Below are positions 45,289-54,531 of a stretch of DNA of 64,000 nucleotides, piece by piece. The position numbers were made by a program, and so were the translations under genes. The stretch's first letter is position 1; every line of letters begins with the position of its first letter. The DNA is taken from the NCBI RefSeq assembly GCF_009857535.1, contig NZ_WWCS01000007.1, positions 62,001 to 126,000 of the forward strand. The letters run 5' to 3'. The notes beneath the pieces are model-generated. The model made no database searches and was not told where the DNA came from. It saw only the letters and a program-made list of their open reading frames with translations. The DNA comes from Duganella margarita (GTDB lineage: Bacteria; Pseudomonadota; Gammaproteobacteria; Burkholderiales; Burkholderiaceae_D).

Positions 45289-47550
45289 TCAGGCGGCGCC
45301 CTCCAGGGCGTCGTTGCTGAGCCAGCTGTCCAGCGCGGCGGCTGTCATCGGCCGGGCGAACAGGAATCCCTGCGCCAATGGGCAACCCAGCGCTTGCAGG
45401 ATCTGCGCCTGGCGCTCGTCTTCCACACCCTCTGCGATCACCGCCAGGCCCAGGTTGCGGCCCAGCTGGATCACCATTTCCGCAATGCTGCTGCCGCGCG
45501 CCGAACCGGTAATCTCGGTGACGAAGGCGCGGTCGATCTTCAGCCGGTCGATCTGTAGCCGCTGCAGGTAGGACAGCGACGAGAAGCCGGTGCCGAAGTC
45601 GTCGATGGCGATGCTGACGCCGGTCTGCTTGATCTGGCCCAGCATCTTGATCAGCAGGTCCGGCTCTTCCATGGCCATCGATTCGGTGATTTCCAGCTCG
45701 ATGTTTTGCGGTGGCGCTCCGGTGTCGTCCAGCGCGCGCTTCAGCATGTCGAGGAAGAGCGGATGGCGGAACTGCACCTGGGAGACGTTAATCGACATCA
45801 TGAAGTCGTGATGCCCGGCCTTGCGCAGGTCCACCAGCTCGCGGCAGGCGGTGCGCATCACCCATTCGCCGAGGTCGATAATCAGGCCGGAATACTCGGC
45901 AATCGGGATAAAGCGGTCGGGCGAGATAAACTTGCCGTCTGGGGTTTGCCAGCGCAGCAGCGCTTCGGCGCCGACCGGGCGCCGCGTGACCAGATCGATT
46001 TGCGGCTGGTACACCACGAACAGCTGGTTCTGGCCGAACGCCGTGCGCAGCGCGTGCATCATGCGCACCCGTTCGCGGATTTCCACGCCCATCGAGCGCG
46101 AGAAGTAGAAGTGGCCGGCGCGCTGTTGCGACTTGGCACGCTTGAGTGCGATGTCGGCGTCTTTCAAGGCATCGGCGCCGCTGCCTTCGTGTTCGTTCAG
46201 TCGCACCAGCCCCAGCGTGGCGGACAGCTGCACGTCCTGGCCGTCAATGCTGAAGGCGCGCTGGAACAGCGCCAGGATATGGCCCGGATTGACCTGGGCC
46301 GAATCGCCCAGTACGCAGAAGATATCGCCGCCGATGCGGGCCACGGTCACCCGTTCGCCCAGCTCGGTTTGCAGGCGGCCGGCGACGGCGACCAGCAGCA
46401 GGTCGCCGAACTGGTGGCCGAGGGCATCGTTGGTTTCGGCGAAGTGGTCGAGGTCGACCAGCGACAAGGTGGCCTCGTCGCGCGCCGGGCCAGCCAGCGT
46501 GGCATCGAGAATTTCCACCAGCCGGGTGCGGTTGGGCAGCTTGGACAGCTGGTCGTAGAACGCGGCGTTATGCAGGTGAGTGACCAGTTCGACGTTGTCG
46601 AGGCCGACTGCAACGTTGCTGCAAAAAACTTCCAACAGGCGCTCGTCGATTTCGGTCGGCGCCCGTTTGACTTCGAGGAAGCCGACGAAGTCGCGGCTGG
46701 CCTTGCCGGCGAAGTAGAGCGTGATGTAATCCGGACCGTAGATGTTGCGCCGTTGCGCCAGCGCCCGTTCCAGCGCCTCGTGGATGCGCTGGTCTTCGCG
46801 CACGGTCAGCGTGATATTGCTCAGGTGACGGAAAGCGCCGGCGCTGGCCATCACCATCAGCTCGTGGCAGCCGTCGTCCGGGCATTCCTGCACGCACAGC
46901 ACGCCGTTGGCCTCGCAGCCCAGCAGATCGCCGATTTGCGCCAGCACGCCGGCCGCAAAATTCTGTACCCCGTGCAGCGCCATCAGCTGGGTGCTGGCGT
47001 GGACGATCTGGTTCAGGCCGCGGCGGCTGTCGTTGATCTTGCGGATCTGCTCATAGGAACGGATGGCGGCCGTCACCGTAGTGAACAGCTTGATCCGGGT
47101 CAGCTCGGACTTGGTCTTGTAATCGTTAATGTCGAAGTCGCGGATGGCGTCGATTTCCGGCGCGTAGCCGGGCTGGCCTGTGCGCAGGATGATGCGCACA
47201 TCGTGCAGTTTCAGCGTTTCGCGGATATAGCGTACCAGGTGCAGGCCGGCGTCATCCTGCTCCATCACCACGTCGAGCAGGATGACGGCGATCTCCGCCT
47301 CATGCTTGAGCATTTCGCGCGCTTGCCCGGCCGAGTAGGCGTGGACAAATTCCAACGGCCGGTGCTGCATGTCGAGATTGCCGAGCGCAAAAGTGGTGGT
47401 CGAATGGACGTCTTCGTCGTCATCGATGATCATGACCCGCCACACGTTGCGGCCGCCAGGGACAGCGGGCGCTGCCGGATGCTCTTCTAAGAATACCAAA
47501 TCGTCTTGATCATCCTTGGACTGCTCAAGGGGTGTGACCGGTGGGGGCAT
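45289..47550 (-). CDS. REC-DUF3369-GGDEF-EAL response regulator (degenerate GGDEF, intact EAL)
   Basis: Numbering is from the frame opening at 47559. A receiver domain (40-155; phospho-acceptor Asp96 in VILLDVVME, Lys in NDYKTKSEL) is followed by DUF3369 (about 165-325), GGDEF (about 335-490) and EAL (about 505-745). The GGDEF active loop reads GGDIF (410-414), so cyclase activity is unlikely. The EAL domain keeps EALLRW, NVSQVQF, EITES, IDDFGTGFSSL and IAEGVE, so c-di-GMP phosphodiesterase activity is likely. I prefer the second ATG (47550): GGAG abuts the first one with no spacing. No kinase gene adjoins. Confidence 0.9.
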   Translation of the reverse strand: MPPPVTPLEQSKDDQDDLVFLEEHPAAPAVPGGRNVWRVMIIDDDEDVHSTTTFALGNLDMQHRPLEFVHAYSAGQAREMLKHEAEIAVILLDVVMEQDDAGLHLVRYIRETLKLHDVRIILRTGQPGYAPEIDAIRDFDINDYKTKSELTRIKLFTTVTAAIRSYEQIRKINDSRRGLNQIVHASTQLMALHGVQNFAAGVLAQIGDLLGCEANGVLCVQECPDDGCHELMVMASAGAFRHLSNITLTVREDQRIHEALERALAQRRNIYGPDYITLYFAGKASRDFVGFLEVKRAPTEIDERLLEVFCSNVAVGLDNVELVTHLHNAAFYDQLSKLPNRTRLVEILDATLAGPARDEATLSLVDLDHFAETNDALGHQFGDLLLVAVAGRLQTELGERVTVARIGGDIFCVLGDSAQVNPGHILALFQRAFSIDGQDVQLSATLGLVRLNEHEGSGADALKDADIALKRAKSQQRAGHFYFSRSMGVEIRERVRMMHALRTAFGQNQLFVVYQPQIDLVTRRPVGAEALLRWQTPDGKFISPDRFIPIAEYSGLIIDLGEWVMRTACRELVDLRKAGHHDFMMSINVSQVQFRHPLFLDMLKRALDDTGAPPQNIELEITESMAMEEPDLLIKMLGQIKQTGVSIAIDDFGTGFSSLSYLQRLQIDRLKIDRAFVTEITGSARGSSIAEMVIQLGRNLGLAVIAEGVEDERQAQILQALGCPLAQGFLFARPMTAAALDSWLSNDALEGAA

Positions 47551-47772
47551 GTGTAGCATCTCCAGGATTACTCGGTGTTCTTGCGTTCAAGTATATAGCG
47601 AATTGTCAAAATGAATGCGGTTTTCCAGCGCTTTCAGTAGCCGTCCTGGCGCCGACCTGCAGGCCGTATTCCACTTGCAGCATACTTGTATCAAAAGAAT
47701 GATATTTTACCAAGCGAAACTTGCATTGTGGAAATTATTATGTGGGCTGCCCGCCACGGTGCGGTGGCTGGT

Positions 47773-47796
47773 AAAATGGGGAACTTTCCCCATTTT
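47773..47796 (+). promoter_or_regulatory. Perfect hairpin in the aroC leader
   Basis: AAAATGGGGA at 47773-47782 pairs with TCCCCATTTT at 47787-47796 across a four-base ACTT loop, ending 17 bases before the aroC ATG. The leader has no strong ribosome site, so the stem may limit initiation or act as an attenuator or upstream terminator. Confidence 0.5.
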
Positions 47797-47813
47797 CCGA
47801 AGATTCTTTTCCT

Positions 47814-48911
47814 ATGTCCGGTAATACTTTTGGCAAATTGTTCTCTGTCACTACTTTTGGTGAGTCGCACGGTCCCGCGATTGGTTGTGTGATCGATGGT
47901 TGCCCACCAGGTTTGCCGTTGTCCGAAGCCGACATTCAGCCGGAACTGGACCGCCGCAAACCGGGCACGTCGCGCCATGTGACCCAGCGCCAGGAGTCCG
48001 ATACGGTGGAGATTCTGTCGGGCGTGTACGAGGGGGTAACCACCGGCACGCCGATCGCGCTGCTGATCCGCAATGAGGACCAGCGCAGCAAGGATTACGG
48101 CAATATCGCCGATACTTTCCGTCCCGGCCATGCCGACTACACTTACTGGCACAAATACGGCGTGCGCGATCCACGCGGCGGCGGCCGGTCGTCGGCGCGG
48201 CTGACGGCGCCGGTGGTCGGCGCGGCGGCGATTGCCAAGAAGTGGCTGCACCAGCAATACGGCACCGTATTCAAGGGCTGCATGAGCCAGCTGGGCGAGA
48301 TCGCGGTGCCGTTCCAGGACTGGTCGCACGTGCCGGACAATCCGTTCTTTGCCGCGACCGGCGACGCTGCCGTCATCGAGCGCATGGAAGCCTATATGGA
48401 CGAGCTGCGCAAGGCCGGCGACTCGATCGGCGCGCGCATCGACGTGGTGGCGCAGAATATTCCGGTTGGCCTGGGCCAGCCGATTTACGACAAGCTCGAT
48501 GCCGACATCGCTTACGCCATGATGGGCATTAATGCCGTCAAGGGCGTGGAGATTGGCGCCGGCTTCAAGTCGGTCGAACAGAAGGGCACCGAGCACGGTG
48601 ATCCGCTGACGCCGCAGGGCTTCGTCGGCAACAACGCCGGCGGCGTGCTGGGCGGGCTGTCGACCGGCCAGGACATCACGGTGTCGATTGCCATCAAGCC
48701 GACGTCGTCGATCCGCACGCCGCGGCCGTCGATCGACAAGGCCGGCAATCCGGTGATGGTGGAGACCTTCGGCCGTCACGATCCGTGCGTGGGTATCCGC
48801 GCCACGCCGATTGCGGAAGCCATGCTGGCCCTGGTGCTGATCGATCACGCGCTGATGCACCGCGCGCAGTGCGGCGACGTGAAAGTGTCGACGCCTGACA
48901 TCGCGCTGTAA
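47814..48911 (+). CDS. aroC: Chorismate synthase
   Basis: The 365-residue enzyme makes chorismate from EPSP, the last step of the shikimate pathway, with reduced FMN. Signatures are [18 protein letters not shown] near residue 17, [14 protein letters not shown] near 103, [11 protein letters not shown] near 120 and the C-terminal [17 protein letters not shown]. Length is typical. The ATG at 47814 has only a weak ribosome site and sits behind a perfect hairpin. The MFS gene follows without a gap. Confidence 0.96.
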   Translation: MSGNTFGKLFSVTTFGESHGPAIGCVIDGCPPGLPLSEADIQPELDRRKPGTSRHVTQRQESDTVEILSGVYEGVTTGTPIALLIRNEDQRSKDYGNIADTFRPGHADYTYWHKYGVRDPRGGGRSSARLTAPVVGAAAIAKKWLHQQYGTVFKGCMSQLGEIAVPFQDWSHVPDNPFFAATGDAAVIERMEAYMDELRKAGDSIGARIDVVAQNIPVGLGQPIYDKLDADIAYAMMGINAVKGVEIGAGFKSVEQKGTEHGDPLTPQGFVGNNAGGVLGGLSTGQDITVSIAIKPTSSIRTPRPSIDKAGNPVMVETFGRHDPCVGIRATPIAEAMLALVLIDHALMHRAQCGDVKVSTPDIAL

Positions 48912-50084
48912 TTGGTTCCTGCACAAGCGCTCAGCTTCGCTTTATTCCTCTTCTGTTATTACGCCCACGCGGGCACCTGGTCGACCTACGCGACGCTGTA
49001 CTTTGCCGATAAGGGCATGACGGTCGCGCAGATCGGCGTGTTGATGTCCATGATCCAGGTGCTGCGCATCGTCGGCCCCAATGTGTGGGGCTACGTCGCC
49101 GATCACTACGACCGCCGCGTGCTGGTGCTGCGCATGGCCGGCTTTGCCGCGCTGGTGGGCTTCTCGGGGTTTTTCTTCGGCAGCAGCTTTGGCCACTTCA
49201 TGCTGGCCATGGTCATCCTCAATTTGTTCACCAGCGGCCAGGCGCCGATCTGCGAAGCGCTGATGCTGTCGGAGATGAAGGGTGACCTGACTTACTACGG
49301 CCGCATTCGCATGTGGGGCTCGATCGGCTTTATCGTGTCGGTGACGCTGGCGTCGGTGGCGCTGGAGCATTTCGGCATTGTCACGCTGCCGTGGGTGGCG
49401 GCGGCGCTGCTGGTGGCGACCATTGTGGCGGCGTTTCGCCTGCGCGACGTGCCGCGCCGCACGCATGCGGTGGCGCCGCCGCCGTTGCTGTCGCTGTTGC
49501 GCCGGCGCGAAGTGATTGCCTTCTTCGCGTCCACTGCGTTGATGGTGTCGGCGCATACGTCGCTGTACACTTTTTATTCGCTGTACCTCGAGCGCAGCGG
49601 CTACAGCAAGACCGTGATCGGCGCCATGTGGTCGCTGGGCGTGTTGGCTGAAGTGATGCTGTTTTATTTCCAGGCGCCGCTGTTCAAGCGCTGGGGCGCG
49701 ATGCGCATGATGTATCTGGCGCTGGGCGTCGGTGTGGTGCGCTTCCTGATGATCGGCCTGGGATCGCACGATGTCTGGCTGCTGGTGGTGGCGCAGCTGA
49801 TGCACGCGGCCACCTTCGCGCTGCATCATTCGTCGTCGGTGATGTCGTTGCAGCGCTGGTTTGCCGGGCCGTTGCAGGCGCGCGGGCAGGCGCTGTACAT
49901 GAGCATCTCGTACGGCATCGGCGGCTCGCTGGGCGGCCTGTTCCTGGCGCAGTGGTGGGAGCGCGCCGGCGCCGAGAGCGTGTATTTTGTGGCGGCGGTA
50001 CTGGTGTGCCTGTCCGCCGTGGCGGCGACGCTGTCATTCCGTTGGCAGCGCAGCGACGGCTATCAAACAGGCGTGGCTTTGTAG
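48912..50084 (+). CDS. MFS transporter, phenylpropionate permease (HcaT)-like
   Basis: The 390-residue protein has about twelve hydrophobic segments, beginning LSFALFLFCYYAHAGTW. The layout resembles the 3-phenylpropionic-acid transporter/NHS-like MFS branch (MTVAQIGVLMSMIQVLRIVGP; GRIRMWGSIGFIVSV). Substrate unknown; aromatic acids or nucleosides are typical for this branch. The only start that keeps the first helix is a TTG at 48912, directly after the aroC stop, without a clear ribosome site, so expression may rely on coupling to aroC. Confidence 0.82.
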   Translation: MVPAQALSFALFLFCYYAHAGTWSTYATLYFADKGMTVAQIGVLMSMIQVLRIVGPNVWGYVADHYDRRVLVLRMAGFAALVGFSGFFFGSSFGHFMLAMVILNLFTSGQAPICEALMLSEMKGDLTYYGRIRMWGSIGFIVSVTLASVALEHFGIVTLPWVAAALLVATIVAAFRLRDVPRRTHAVAPPPLLSLLRRREVIAFFASTALMVSAHTSLYTFYSLYLERSGYSKTVIGAMWSLGVLAEVMLFYFQAPLFKRWGAMRMMYLALGVGVVRFLMIGLGSHDVWLLVVAQLMHAATFALHHSSSVMSLQRWFAGPLQARGQALYMSISYGIGGSLGGLFLAQWWERAGAESVYFVAAVLVCLSAVAATLSFRWQRSDGYQTGVAL

Positions 50085-50127
50085 CGAATAAATACAGCCG
50101 GGCAGGGCGCGGACGTAGACTGGATGG

Positions 50128-51141
50128 ATGTCCAATTTCGCTCCGCCCGCCCGTTACGACTTGCCATGGAAGAACGCATTGACGCATGCATTCCGGGATT
50201 TCATGACGTTTTTCTTTGCCGATCTTGCTGGTCAGATCGACTGGTCGAAAAGGCCGCGCTTCCGCGATAAGGAACTGGCGGGTATCAATTTCGGCGATGC
50301 GCCTCATGGCGTGGTAGCCGATAAGCTGGTCGAAGTGTCGCTGCGCAACGGCGGCGTGCAGTGGGTGCTGATTCACATTGAAGTCCAGGCGCAACACGAC
50401 GCCGCGCTGGCTCGTCGCGTGCTGGACTATAACTACCGGATTTTCAAGGAATATGGCCAGCCAGTTGCCAGCCTGGTGTTGCTGGCCGATGACGATCCCA
50501 GATGGCGCCCGCAGGCCTTCCATAACAAGGTATTGGGGACGGTGATGGGGATATCGTTCGTCACTGCCAAGCTGTTGGATTACGCCGGCCGGACTGATAC
50601 GCTGTTAGCGTCGCACAACCCGTTTGCTTTGGTGACGCTGGCTCATCTGCGAACCCAGCAGGCGCACCGTGATCCCGATGAATTGTATGCCGCCAAGTGG
50701 CAACTCACCAAACTACTGTACCAACATGGTTGGCGCAAGCAGCGCATAATTATGCTGTTTAATGTGATTAACTGGATGATGGCTTTGCCTGCGTCCCATC
50801 AACGGCGCTACTGGCAAGCGGTTCTCCATATGGAAAAGGAGCGCAACATGAAATTGCTCAACCCTTTGGAGCAAATGTTCCTGGACGATGGATTGAAGAA
50901 GGGCCTGAAACAGGGCTTGGAGCAAGGCTTGGAGCGAGGCTTGATGCAAGGACTGGAGCAGGGTTTGGAGCGTGGCCGCAGAGAAGGTGCGGCTCTGGTG
51001 CTTGAACGTCTGCTGACCCAGCGCTTCGGGCCGCTCCCCCAAACCGCGCGCAAGAAATTGGCGAAAGCTAGCCTCGAACAAATCGGCGCCTGGAGTGATG
51101 CGCTGGCAGAGGCGCAATCTCTGAAGCAGGTGTTCGTGTAA
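50128..51141 (+). CDS. Rpn family recombination-promoting nuclease/putative transposase
   Basis: The 337-residue protein has the N-terminal PD-(D/E)XK nuclease core of the Rpn (YhgA-like) family: YDLPWKNALTHAFRDFMTFFF, then Asp65 in VADKLVEV and the Glu-x-Gln of IHIEVQAQHD (Glu85, Gln87). Rpn proteins cleave DNA and promote RecA-independent recombination, and are often multicopy. The C-terminal third holds seven GLxx tetrapeptide repeats (about 255-282) and a DUF4351-like end. No terminal inverted repeats or target duplications are visible, so this is not an intact IS. Confidence 0.85.
   Translation: MSNFAPPARYDLPWKNALTHAFRDFMTFFFADLAGQIDWSKRPRFRDKELAGINFGDAPHGVVADKLVEVSLRNGGVQWVLIHIEVQAQHDAALARRVLDYNYRIFKEYGQPVASLVLLADDDPRWRPQAFHNKVLGTVMGISFVTAKLLDYAGRTDTLLASHNPFALVTLAHLRTQQAHRDPDELYAAKWQLTKLLYQHGWRKQRIIMLFNVINWMMALPASHQRRYWQAVLHMEKERNMKLLNPLEQMFLDDGLKKGLKQGLEQGLERGLMQGLEQGLERGRREGAALVLERLLTQRFGPLPQTARKKLAKASLEQIGAWSDALAEAQSLKQVFV
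50890..50973 (+). repeat. Seven 12-base GLxx-coding repeats inside the Rpn gene
   Basis: Units of the form GGCTTGGAGCAA repeat in frame and encode GLKK-GLKQ-GLEQ-GLER-GLMQ-GLEQ-GLER. Units 3, 4, 6 and 7 are nearly identical, so copy number may vary between strains without frameshift. Confidence 0.8.
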
Positions 51142-51152
51142 AGCTTTTTACC

Positions 51153-52649
51153 TTAGCGCGCGACTACTTCCGACACCACGCCGTGGCGCCGCTCGACCGC
51201 GCGTACCACCATCGCCCGCATGTCGTTCAGCAGCGAAAACTCGGTCTGGCTCAGCTGGATCGGCGGGAAGGATTCGTCCCAGTCGCCATACAGGAAGCCG
51301 GCCGGCTGGCCGTTGGCGGACAGCGGCAGGATGACGAAGCTGCGCGCTTCGGCCAGCGAACTGCGCCACCACAGCGGCAGCTTGGCCGAGAACTTGGCGT
51401 CGTGGGCGTTTTCGATGAAGATCACGCGGTCGCTGTTCAGCGCCGCATGGAATACGTTAGGCTCGTAGGCATCGTCGAACGTCATCGCCGCCAGCAGCTC
51501 GCGGGTGCCTTCGCCGAAGCTGATCTTGGCGGCGTATTTGTTCTCCTTGCGGTTGCGCACAAACGCCACCGCGCGCGAGAAGTCCAGGCCCTTGTACACC
51601 GTTTCCAGCGCGATCTGCACCATCTGGCCCGGGCTGGCGCTATCCAGCACGTCGCGCATGTCGGACAGGCCGCTGAGCAGGATCTTGTTGCCGGCCGCGC
51701 GCTGACGCGTCTTGGCCAGCGCCTTGGCGCGGCGCTCGGCAGGACGCGACAGCGGCGCGATGCTCAAATCGTTGGCAGCGATCACCTTGGCCTGCTCGAT
51801 GGCGTGAATCAGATTCGGCGCTTCCACGCCCAGCGTGCCGGCATAGCTTTCGGTCAGCTGCCTGACCTTCTCGGCGCCGTCGGCATCGTCGTGCCACAGC
51901 GATTCGGCGCAGCGCGCGGCCATGGTGGACAGGGCGGCGATCCAGTCGGCCGGCGAGATTTCCTCACCCGCTTCAACCGGCGCCAGCGTGCGCATGCCGT
52001 TCAGCAGCGACTTGGGCAAGCCCCAGTGCGCCGCCGCCGCGTGGCCGACTTCTTCCAGACTCACGCCCAGCAGTTCCGGCGCCGCTGCTTCCACCGTGCG
52101 TCCGCTCTCATCGGCCAGGCGCTGCAACTCGTTCCAGCGCTCCGGCATGTAGTAGGTCAGCATCATGCGGCCCAGCGTGTGCAGCATCGAGCACACCACG
52201 GCTTCTTCACCGTGACGGCTTTCGGCGGTGTAGGCGATCTGCTGCGCCACCAGCCCGGCCAGCACGGCCTTTTCCATTTCGATGTGGGCGACGGTGGTGT
52301 CGGTCGACGTCGCGGCCAGTTCCTCGATCAGTTTCAGGCCCAGCGCCAGGTGGCCGATGGCTTCGGTACCCAGCACCAGCACCGCTTTCGACACCGTGTT
52401 CACATGCTGGCCGAAGGCCGAGTACATGCCGCTGTTGGCCAGCCGCAGCACTTTCTGCGTCAGCACCGGATCGGACAGCACGGTGCGCGTCATGTTGAAT
52501 TCCTGTTCGTCCTCGCCGCGCATGGCGCCGAGAATGGCGGTAATGGCCTTGGCGAAGCCCGGCATGTCGCCGCGCCGGCGCGTACAGTCGCCCAGCTCGC
52601 TCAGCGTCCGGTTGCCCAGCGCCGTGGCGGCCTTGTAGCTGCTGATCAT
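51153..52649 (-). CDS. HDOD domain-containing signalling protein
   Basis: The 498-residue cytoplasmic protein has an HDOD domain at about 30-235 (VLSDPVLTQKVLRLANSGMY, SKAVLVLGTEAIGHLAL, CSMLHTLGRMMLTYY). It lacks the full HD-GYP catalytic set, as is normal for HDOD. The C-terminal region (about 330-490) looks like a GAF-type sensor module (GLDFSRAVAFVRNRKEN, FVILPLSANGQPAGFLYGDW). HDOD proteins are output/adaptor modules in c-di-GMP and chemosensory signalling. The ATG at 52649 overlaps the upstream GGDEF/EAL gene stop by four bases, linking the two in one pathway. Confidence 0.88.
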   Translation of the reverse strand: MISSYKAATALGNRTLSELGDCTRRRGDMPGFAKAITAILGAMRGEDEQEFNMTRTVLSDPVLTQKVLRLANSGMYSAFGQHVNTVSKAVLVLGTEAIGHLALGLKLIEELAATSTDTTVAHIEMEKAVLAGLVAQQIAYTAESRHGEEAVVCSMLHTLGRMMLTYYMPERWNELQRLADESGRTVEAAAPELLGVSLEEVGHAAAAHWGLPKSLLNGMRTLAPVEAGEEISPADWIAALSTMAARCAESLWHDDADGAEKVRQLTESYAGTLGVEAPNLIHAIEQAKVIAANDLSIAPLSRPAERRAKALAKTRQRAAGNKILLSGLSDMRDVLDSASPGQMVQIALETVYKGLDFSRAVAFVRNRKENKYAAKISFGEGTRELLAAMTFDDAYEPNVFHAALNSDRVIFIENAHDAKFSAKLPLWWRSSLAEARSFVILPLSANGQPAGFLYGDWDESFPPIQLSQTEFSLLNDMRAMVVRAVERRHGVVSEVVAR

Positions 52650-54367
52650 GGCTGCACCTGCCGCAGGTCGGCCGGCACCACCTTGGCGTGGATGCTTTCC
52701 TTCAGCGCCGCCAGCGCCACATTGGCGGCCATCGGCTTGCCGGTCAGGTAGCCCTGGATGTACTGGCAACCGCGCTGTTCCAGATAGTGCAGCTGCTCTT
52801 CGGTCTCCACGCCTTCTGCCACCACCGACAAATCCAGGTGCTTGGCCAGATCCAGCACGGCGTTGCAGATGGCGCCGTCCTTCTGTGAACCGGGCAGGTC
52901 GCGGATGAAGGTGCGGTCGATTTTCAATACCGAGATCGGGAAGCGCTTCAGGTAAGCGAGGGAAGAGTAGCCGGTGCCGAAATCGTCAATCGCGATGCGC
53001 GCCTTGCGTTCGGCCATTTTGGACAGGATGGACTCGGCGTGCACCGGGTCGATCATCAGCGTGCCTTCTGTGATTTCTAAAACCAATTGCTCACCAAGTA
53101 GGCCGGAGAAAGCAATTGCGTCATCCAGCACATCCAAAAATTTATCGTTGCGGAATTGTCGGGGACTGATATTAACAGAGATGTACAGGCTGCGCTTTGC
53201 CACCTCTTCGAACTGCTTGAGCTGCACGCAGGCCGCCTTCAACGCCCACGCGCCGAGCAGATTGATCAGGCCATTGGTCTCGGCGATCGGGATGAAGCGT
53301 GCCGGCGGCACCATGCCCAGCGTCGGATGCTTCCAGCGCATCAGCGTTTCGAAGCCCTGGATTTCGCGCGTGTGGGCGTCGACGATCGGCTGGTAGTACA
53401 GCAGGAATTCGCCTTCGCGCACGGCCTGGAACATGGCCGCTTCCAGCGAAATATCGTGCTGCGGCGGGCCGGCCAGATCCTGGCTGTAGACCACCGCGCG
53501 CGCCTTGCCGGTCTCCTTGGCGCGCGACATGGCGGCGTCGGCCAGCGCCAGCAGGCGGATGTCGTCCTCGCCGTGCTGCGGATAGACCGAGACGCCAACC
53601 GAGGCGCCGACGTAAATCGTGTGGCTGTCGATTTCAAATGGCGACTGCAAGGTGGCGATCAGGCGGCCCGTGACCAGCTTGATCTGCGCTTCGGTGGCGG
53701 TGCCGGGCAGGATGGCGACGAATTCGTCGCCGCCCACGCGCGCCAGCGTGTCGCTGTCGCGCAGCGTCTTGCGCAGGCGTTGCGCGGCCATGCGCAGCAG
53801 CGCGTCGCCGATGGGGTGGCCGAGGCCATCGTTGACTTTCTTGAAGCCGTCCAGGCCGATGGTGGCGACGGCGAAGCCCTGTCCGGAGCGGCGCGCATTG
53901 GCGATCACCATGCGCATGCGGTCCGACAGCAGCAGGCGGTTTGGCAGTTCCGTCAATGCGTCGTGGGTGGCCATGTGGCGCAGGCGTTCTTCGGTGGCGT
54001 GCTGCACCGTCATGTCGCGGCCGACCACCAGCAGTTCCGGCGCGCCGTCGGCATTGGCGTAGCAGGAGATGCGCAGCTCGTGCCAGATTTCGAGATCGGG
54101 GGTTTTGATGCGCGCTTCCAGCAACTGCGGGGCGCGCGACGCCAGCGCAGCGGCCAGCAGCGGCGGCAGCAGCGGTTGGTCGCCGTCGGCCAGCAGCTTG
54201 ATCAGTGCCGTGCCCGCCAGTGGCGCCGTGCTGCCGATGCGGGCAGTCGCGCGGTGGCTGGCGAACAGCAGTTGGCCCAGCTGGTTCAATCGAAACACAA
54301 CATCGCCAGCCTCCTCCATGAGGTTATCCAATTCATGACGCGGCTGGGGCAGAACACTGGTTGGCAT
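52646..54367 (-). CDS. PAS-GGDEF-EAL c-di-GMP turnover protein
   Basis: The 573-residue protein has a PAS-like domain (about 12-122) and a GGDEF domain (about 130-300). The intact active loop GGDEF lies at 212-216, with an RxxD inhibitory site (RDSD, 203-206) exactly five residues upstream. In the EAL domain (about 308-560) the first motif reads ETL (340-342) and keeps the metal-binding Glu. NISPRQF, EITEGTLM, IDDFGTGYSSL and VAEGVETEEQ are intact. Both cyclase and phosphodiesterase activity are possible. There is no signal peptide or membrane segment. It is translationally coupled to the HDOD gene. Confidence 0.92.
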   Translation of the reverse strand: MPTSVLPQPRHELDNLMEEAGDVVFRLNQLGQLLFASHRATARIGSTAPLAGTALIKLLADGDQPLLPPLLAAALASRAPQLLEARIKTPDLEIWHELRISCYANADGAPELLVVGRDMTVQHATEERLRHMATHDALTELPNRLLLSDRMRMVIANARRSGQGFAVATIGLDGFKKVNDGLGHPIGDALLRMAAQRLRKTLRDSDTLARVGGDEFVAILPGTATEAQIKLVTGRLIATLQSPFEIDSHTIYVGASVGVSVYPQHGEDDIRLLALADAAMSRAKETGKARAVVYSQDLAGPPQHDISLEAAMFQAVREGEFLLYYQPIVDAHTREIQGFETLMRWKHPTLGMVPPARFIPIAETNGLINLLGAWALKAACVQLKQFEEVAKRSLYISVNISPRQFRNDKFLDVLDDAIAFSGLLGEQLVLEITEGTLMIDPVHAESILSKMAERKARIAIDDFGTGYSSLAYLKRFPISVLKIDRTFIRDLPGSQKDGAICNAVLDLAKHLDLSVVAEGVETEEQLHYLEQRGCQYIQGYLTGKPMAANVALAALKESIHAKVVPADLRQVQP

Positions 54368-54531
54368 CGCGAAGATTTACTCTTTCAATTTATGCATGTA
54401 ACAGTTTGGTGGCGCTTGTCTTGCAAAACCAGAACGCAATGTATCACCGATGCCACGGAAATTACATGAAAAAAGACAACATTCCAGCGACTTTTGTATA
54501 AAACTCTTGAGTTCGGTCTAAAAACCGCTTT

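Noticed and set aside
45706..47490. 594-codon plus-strand frame opposite the GGDEF-EAL regulator
   Set aside because: Shadow of a multi-domain protein with all motifs on the minus strand.
47615..47892. Two short plus-strand frames in front of and into aroC
   Set aside because: Both run into aroC in the wrong frame and cover the hairpin leader; no ribosome site or similarity.
50128..51141. Rpn gene as part of an intact insertion sequence
   Set aside because: No terminal inverted repeats or target duplication can be seen around it, and it fits neatly between neighbours.
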